Of a DNA stretch of 64,000 nucleotides, positions 59,941 to 64,000 are shown one piece after another. Within the stretch, counting starts at the first letter, position 1. Each line of letters opens with the position of its first letter. The translations under genes and the position numbers were made by a program. Below the pieces are notes generated by a model. That model was not told where the DNA came from, ran no database searches, and worked only from the letters and a program-made list of their open reading frames with translations. The stretch comes from Chryseobacterium sp. JM1 (GTDB lineage Bacteria; Bacteroidota; Bacteroidia; Flavobacteriales; Weeksellaceae), in assembly GCF_000737715.1 (NCBI RefSeq), contig NZ_JPRN01000003.1, forward strand, positions 186,001 to 250,000. Reading direction: 5' to 3'.

Positions 59941-59980
59941 TTCCGGCGCGGGAAGCAAAGCTTCCCGCGCCGGAATTTTT
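59941..59980 (+). terminator. Terminator of the ECF operon, 15-bp perfect stem
   Basis: TTCCGGCGCGGGAAG and its exact complement around CAAAG, followed by TTTTTTT. Confidence 0.92.
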
Positions 59981-60181
59981 TTATAGAAAAGGTGGCTTCG
60001 GGTATCTCAGCCACCAGAAAAAGCAGGAAAGATCATAACTGCAAAATAAATATCTGAATTATTCACCACAACAACAGCGTGTCCATTGGTGAAAACATTC
60101 GTGTCATTAATGCTTAAAAAAGCATGAGTATTTTACTGAAATATTCTCACAAAGAATAAACCCGAAAAAAAAATAATTTCT

Positions 60182-60189
60182 TATTTTTG
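60182..60189 (+). promoter_or_regulatory. -7 box of the J-domain gene
   Basis: TATTTTTG (TAnnTTTG). The in-frame TTG at 60187 is within this box, so the ATG at 60199 is the start, with a very short leader. Confidence 0.6.
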
Positions 60190-60198
60190 CCTAGCTCA

Positions 60199-60846
60199 AT
60201 GAAAGATTACTACTATTTTCTCGGGATTTCTCCTGATGCTTCAGAAGAAGACATCAAGAAAGCCTATAGAAAGTTATCTTTAAAATATCATCCCGATAAA
60301 AATGACAACGATGATTTCTTTGCCGGGCGTTTCCGCGAAATTCAGGAAGCTTATGAAATATTGAGTGATTCCGGAAGCAGACGTACGTACGACCAGAATT
60401 TAGAGAACCATCAGAAAAGTTTCAGATATAATATTCCGCCAAGTATTAAAACGTTTACGGCGAATAAAATTCATGCAAAAAAAGGGGAGGAGATCATCAT
60501 CAACTGGCAGACGAGCAATGCTGATGTGGTGAAAGTATTGCCTTTCGGTCTGGAAAAGCCTTTCGGAGAAAGAATCTTTAAGATTACAGAATTTAAGGAC
60601 GGGAAATTTCAGATTTTACTTCATGCAACCAATTCGCTGCTGCACAAAACGGCAGTACAGGGAATCACCATTACGGAAGTCTTTGAGAATGACGGCGATC
60701 AGTTTAAAAGCAGCGTAGAGGAAATGTTTAAGCCTCAGCCCAGAACACGGATCAATAAATCAGGCCAGCCAAAGATCATGATGCTGATCTGGGGAATTAT
60801 TATTCTGGCGTTGGCGGTATATTTTTTAGTCAGGAATTTCGGCTAG
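60199..60846 (+). CDS. J-domain protein with C-terminal membrane anchor
   Basis: About 215 residues. A canonical J domain is at 3-68 with HPD at 31-33 (YHPDKN), so it should stimulate a DnaK ATPase. It lacks the Gly/Phe and Cys-rich zinc regions of DnaJ. The middle (about 78-165) is a beta-rich domain ([36 protein letters not shown]). The last 20 residues form a membrane helix ([14 protein letters not shown]) with a short tail. It probably brings DnaK to the membrane. A small convergent gene ends one base downstream. Confidence 0.9.
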   Translation: MKDYYYFLGISPDASEEDIKKAYRKLSLKYHPDKNDNDDFFAGRFREIQEAYEILSDSGSRRTYDQNLENHQKSFRYNIPPSIKTFTANKIHAKKGEEIIINWQTSNADVVKVLPFGLEKPFGERIFKITEFKDGKFQILLHATNSLLHKTAVQGITITEVFENDGDQFKSSVEEMFKPQPRTRINKSGQPKIMMLIWGIIILALAVYFLVRNFG

Positions 60847-60847
60847 T

Positions 60848-61000
60848 CTAAGCCATCTTCTTTCTTCCCGGACATTTTTTACATCTCTTTCCTTTCTTGA
60901 ACTTTTTGCAGCAGGATTTCTTTTCACAATACATATCTTCATTATTAAATGCAAATACAGGAGCTAAAGGCGGTACTTTAAATGGGACAATCATATTCAT
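60848..61000 (-). CDS. Cys/Lys-rich 48-50 residue protein
   Basis: A short frame giving MNMIVPFKVPPLAPVFAF followed by NNEDMYCEKKSCCKKFKKG and KRCKKCPGRKKMA. The C-terminal half is extremely basic with Cys in C....CC and C..C spacing, suggesting metal or nucleic-acid binding. A perfect Bacteroidota -7 box (TATATTTG, 61005-61012) lies directly upstream. That box is so close that translation may begin at the second ATG (60994, 48 residues). The stop is one base from the facing J-domain gene. No signal peptide. Confidence 0.68.
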   Translation of the reverse strand: MNMIVPFKVPPLAPVFAFNNEDMYCEKKSCCKKFKKGKRCKKCPGRKKMA

Positions 61001-61004
61001 GTTG

Positions 61005-61012
61005 CAAATATA
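61005..61012 (-). promoter_or_regulatory. -7 box of the small Cys/Lys-rich gene
   Basis: Minus strand reads TATATTTG, only 4 bases before the first ATG and 10 before the second. Confidence 0.6.
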
Positions 61013-61102
61013 TTAATTTAGAATAAATATAATTAATAAATTTTTTATAAATATTAAATATCCCGATGAGCAGGCCTTTAGCGATGTATGATAATTTATT
61101 GA

Positions 61103-62269
61103 TTAAAATGATAATGACGTAGATAGTTGAACCCTAAAGGCTTCCGCATCACCGTTTCCGAATTTTTTTATTTTACCGTAATTAGCCTCAGCACCCAGTC
61201 TTAAGTTTTTATAAGGCTGATAAATCAGATTTACCGCGGCATTCTGAAAGCGTTTTATTTTGGTTTGACTGATCATAGGGTTGTTACCGATTTCAGAAAA
61301 GCTGTAATATACCACTGAACTCCATTTGGGAGACCACCAGTGTTCATAAATGCCCAGAATATTAAACAGGCTCAAAGTTTCCGGGTTTTCGCTCTCTGAA
61401 TTGAGAACAGCATCATATCCTTCGCCTCTTAGAATTTGACTGCCGCTGGAATATCCCTTACCATATGAAGTCTGAAATCTCAGATTGTTCGCATTGCCTA
61501 TACTCTTTCTGGATGAGAATACTCCTCCAAACCCCATTCGGGTATTGGTTTTATCATTTTTTTTATAATTAATAGGGGATAGGATACCTCCGATTTTAAT
61601 ATAATTTTTAACGTTTCCATACCGGTATGAGGCGGTTACAATAGGCATGAAGTTTCTTTTTTTCCATCCGGTTTGGATGTCCGGAATTGAAACACTTATT
61701 GCGTCCGGATCCTCCATTGATAAAGATAGATTTTCTTTTTCAGACAATTTCTCAGAATACCGGATCTGAAAAGTACGGGAAAGCATCATGCCGTTAGGAC
61801 CGGCAAAGTCAAATATATTTGGAAAAATATCTACATCTGAAAAATTACTCCATGTCTGGCCAATGAGAAACTTCTTCCATTGTATATATCCCTGTCTGAA
61901 TCTTGGGGATGTAGTCCCGTTGGGTCCCAGAAAATCGATTTCGATATAAGCTGAAAGATCTGAATCACCGGCACGGTCAGACTGTTTGAGTCCTAAGCCA
62001 ATCTGTGACTGTTTTAAACTGAAGTGAGAACCCATTAGATCCTGTTGAGGAACTGTTATAGAAGGAGATACAAAGCCTTCCTTAAACTGTATTTCCTGGA
62101 AATCAAGCATGACATCAGCCTGAATGAATCCTTTTAAATAGGCGTTCCATTTTCTTTCTGAAGCATCAGGTTCAGAAGAGAAGAGGAGGGTTTGTGATTG
62201 AATTTTTGAATGAAAGAAAAAGGCAATAATGAATGCCGGTATTAACCTGTTCTGTTTCTTTTTTGTCAT
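61103..62269 (-). CDS. DcaP-like outer-membrane porin
   Basis: A 388-residue beta-barrel protein with a signal peptide (about 1-25, KIQSQ). It is rich in alternating amphipathic strands and aromatic girdles. GFIQADVMLDFQEI near the N-terminus and LKQSQIGLGL, AYIEIDFLGPNGTTSPRFRQ, FLIGQTWSNFSDVDIFPN (short form IGQTWSNFSDVD) match the DcaP family (trimeric channels for anionic solutes), and it ends in a C-terminal Phe (STSLSF). It is monocistronic on the minus strand. Confidence 0.87.
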   Translation of the reverse strand: MTKKKQNRLIPAFIIAFFFHSKIQSQTLLFSSEPDASERKWNAYLKGFIQADVMLDFQEIQFKEGFVSPSITVPQQDLMGSHFSLKQSQIGLGLKQSDRAGDSDLSAYIEIDFLGPNGTTSPRFRQGYIQWKKFLIGQTWSNFSDVDIFPNIFDFAGPNGMMLSRTFQIRYSEKLSEKENLSLSMEDPDAISVSIPDIQTGWKKRNFMPIVTASYRYGNVKNYIKIGGILSPINYKKNDKTNTRMGFGGVFSSRKSIGNANNLRFQTSYGKGYSSGSQILRGEGYDAVLNSESENPETLSLFNILGIYEHWWSPKWSSVVYYSFSEIGNNPMISQTKIKRFQNAAVNLIYQPYKNLRLGAEANYGKIKKFGNGDAEAFRVQLSTSLSF

Positions 62270-62681
62270 TAATGTGTTTTTAAGTTTGTTTTTTATGTCT
62301 GAATGATCCTATTTTTTTAAGTTTTATGGTTAGTACTAATTTTAGTTTTGAGGGATTTTTTGTTCAATTGCGACCAAATGTACAAAATGGTATTATGAAG
62401 TCATAAGTTCATAATTTTAGGTATTTGTTCAGTATATAGCGGATAAAAGGAGAATGTTTGAGGAGGGAATATTAAATATTTCTATGAGAGTTTTTTTTTC
62501 AGGGAATAAATTTCATATAATGGTGAAATACCTAATTATATTTTTTTAACATTCGAAAAAGTTTTCATCTGAAATTTTAAGAATTTTTAGGAAAAACAAC
62601 TGATATTTTCACAGTTGTACAATCGTTTAAAAAAACGTAATTTTACGAATCTTTTTTACAAACAAAATCTAATAAATAAAA
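62270..62681. other. Gene-free region with the gcvP promoter
   Basis: AT-rich spacer between divergent genes. The promoter for gcvP lies at 62615-62645. The remainder shows no frame, repeat or hairpin that I would call. Confidence 0.5.
62615..62645 (+). promoter_or_regulatory. Candidate promoter of gcvP
   Basis: TTG (62615-62617), a 20-base spacer, TAATTTTA (62638-62645, one mismatch to TAnnTTTG). The ATG is 36 bases later. Confidence 0.5.
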
Positions 62682-64000
62682 ATGAATACAGAACAGTTTG
62701 TGAGCCGTCACATTTCCCTTAATGAAGCCGATAAACAGGCAATGCTGGAAAGATTGGGCGTTTCAAGTATTGAAGAACTAATTTCTCAAACCATTCCTTC
62801 TTCTATCCGTTTAGAGAAAGACCTTGAGATCTCTGCACCGCTTTCAGAATACGAGATGCTGAACCATTCGAAAGATCTGGCATCGAAGAATACTGATTAT
62901 ACGAGCTACATTGGTTTTGGATACCACAATACACTTTTGCCATCAGCTATTCAGAGAAATATCTTTGAAAACCCAAGCTGGTATACGGCGTATACTCCTT
63001 ATCAGGCTGAAATTGCACAGGGAAGGCTGGAAGCTCTTCTTAATTTCCAGACAGTAGTGTGCGATCTTACAGGTTTCGGACTGGCTAATGCTTCTCTTTT
63101 GGATGAATCTACAGCAGCAGCAGAAGCTATGCATATGTTCTTCAACAACAGAACGAAGGACCAGAAGAAAGCCAATGCCAACAAATTCTTCGTTTCCGAT
63201 CTTGTTTTACCTCAAACAGTTGCCGTTTTAAAAACGAAAGCTGAAGGTTTGGAAATCGAAATCGTGGAAGGTGACCACAAAACTCACGAGTTAGATGGAA
63301 GCTATTACGGTGTTTTACTACAGTATCCAGGGAAAAACGGTATCGTTTTAGACTATACTGAAGATATCGTAAACTATAAAAAATTAGATTTACAGGTCGT
63401 TGTAGCTTGTGATCCGATGGCTTTGGTTAAATTGAAATCTCCTGCTTCTATGGGTGCTGACTGTGCCGTTGGAACTTCCCAGAGATTTGGTATTCCATTA
63501 GGTTACGGAGGACCTCACGCTGCATTTTTCTCTTGTAAAGAAGATTACAAAAGAGACATTCCGGGAAGAATCATCGGGGTTTCTCAGGATATGTACGGAA
63601 AACGTGCATTGAGAATGGCACTTCAGACCAGAGAGCAGCACATTAAAAGAGAGAGAGCGACTTCCAATATCTGTACAGCACAGGTGCTTCTTGCGGTAAT
63701 GGCAGGAATGTATGCCGTTTATCACGGTCCAAAAGGATTAAACTATATCGCTGATCAGATCCACTTTAAAGCCAATGCTTTGAAAAACGGTCTTAAAGCA
63801 TTAGGATATCAGACAGTTGAAGAGCCAATCTTCGATACTGTAAAAATCACGATGAGTGAGGATGAGAAAGGAAGATTGATGAGAATGATGCTTGATCACA
63901 AACTTAACCTGAACTATTTTACAGAAGGGGTGGTAAGTATTGCGATCAACGAAAGTACAACATTGGAGAAATTAAACTATCTGATGGCTTCTTTCGCTCA
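62682..64000 (+). CDS. gcvP: Glycine dehydrogenase (P protein) of the glycine cleavage system, partial
   Basis: Pyridoxal-phosphate enzyme that decarboxylates glycine and passes aminomethyl to the lipoyl H protein. The frame is open from this ATG to the window edge, so about 439 of about 950 residues are present. Blocks: FVSRHISLNEADKQAMLERLG, YIGFGYHNTLLPSAIQRNI (short form GYHNTLLPSAI), NPSWYTAYTPYQAEIAQGRL (short form WYTAYTPYQAEIAQGR), GFGLANASLLDE, GTSQRFGIPLGYGGPHAAFF. The PLP lysine lies in the missing half. Incomplete at the 3' side. Confidence 0.97.
   Translation, partial: MNTEQFVSRHISLNEADKQAMLERLGVSSIEELISQTIPSSIRLEKDLEISAPLSEYEMLNHSKDLASKNTDYTSYIGFGYHNTLLPSAIQRNIFENPSWYTAYTPYQAEIAQGRLEALLNFQTVVCDLTGFGLANASLLDESTAAAEAMHMFFNNRTKDQKKANANKFFVSDLVLPQTVAVLKTKAEGLEIEIVEGDHKTHELDGSYYGVLLQYPGKNGIVLDYTEDIVNYKKLDLQVVVACDPMALVKLKSPASMGADCAVGTSQRFGIPLGYGGPHAAFFSCKEDYKRDIPGRIIGVSQDMYGKRALRMALQTREQHIKRERATSNICTAQVLLAVMAGMYAVYHGPKGLNYIADQIHFKANALKNGLKALGYQTVEEPIFDTVKITMSEDEKGRLMRMMLDHKLNLNYFTEGVVSIAINESTTLEKLNYLMASFA

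Overview
The window is from a low-GC Bacteroidota chromosome, most likely a Chryseobacterium or close Weeksellaceae relative (inferred from gene content and style, not from a database search). The signs are a Bacteroidota -7 promoter box TAnnTTTG ahead of many genes, few Shine-Dalgarno sequences, type IX secretion C-terminal domains, a class A beta-lactamase of the PER/VEB/CGA/CIA kind, monomeric isocitrate dehydrogenase, and many intergenic repeats typical of this group. I saw no rRNA, tRNA, CRISPR array or prophage.

Layout. 1-5.5 kb: housekeeping genes dgkA, dnaN and pheT, then a META-domain lipoprotein. 5.6-11.1 kb (minus strand): a small acidic protein, 3-hydroxyacyl-CoA dehydrogenase, a secreted protein, the beta-lactamase, a GH5+CBM6 glycosidase and a Gfo/Idh oxidoreductase. 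11.2-17.1 kb: pcm, a D-2-hydroxyacid dehydrogenase, two small soluble proteins, a DUF559 endonuclease gene enclosed by long inverted repeats (a transposon-like unit), and hutU. 17.1-24.6 kb is accessory DNA: an AT-rich AbiGi-like gene facing a PD-(D/E)XK nuclease-like gene, a gene remnant, two regulators, a metallo-hydrolase, a TPR protein, and two blocks of a composite repeat of about 350 bp.

24.6-36.4 kb: a membrane protein with a lone TonB-plug-like domain, an exported thiol peroxidase, a GapN-like dehydrogenase, and two paralogous ECF sigma/membrane-partner pairs on either side of an M4 metalloprotease with a T9SS tail. A motif GTAAC-N15-CTACTAACT lies before the protease, before the second sigma gene (variant) and before a gene-less transcript-like segment, which suggests a local ECF regulon. 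An S41 peptidase, a metallo-hydrolase and a GNAT protein follow. 36.8-46.1 kb: an AraC/aldo-keto reductase/metallo-hydrolase cluster, icd, a surface-protein pair, a cytosolic thiol peroxidase and two VOC proteins.

46.3-56 kb: a DUF763 protein ending in a textbook sliding-clamp-binding pentapeptide, then a Crp/Fnr regulator and a long same-strand cluster of small VOC, DinB-like, SRPBCC, alpha/beta-hydrolase, SDR and DoxX proteins with a candidate operator at its head. 56-64 kb: an S9 peptidase, long tandem repeats, a third ECF sigma operon, a J-domain membrane protein, a 48-50 residue Cys/Lys-rich protein, a DcaP-like porin and the start of gcvP, cut by the window edge.

Most notable: the DUF559 inverted-repeat element, the AbiGi/PD-(D/E)XK pair, the ECF-M4-ECF module with its shared promoter and an 'empty' promoter-terminator unit, the clamp motif on DUF763, the small Cys/Lys-rich gene, and the density of 6-8 bp tandem arrays.
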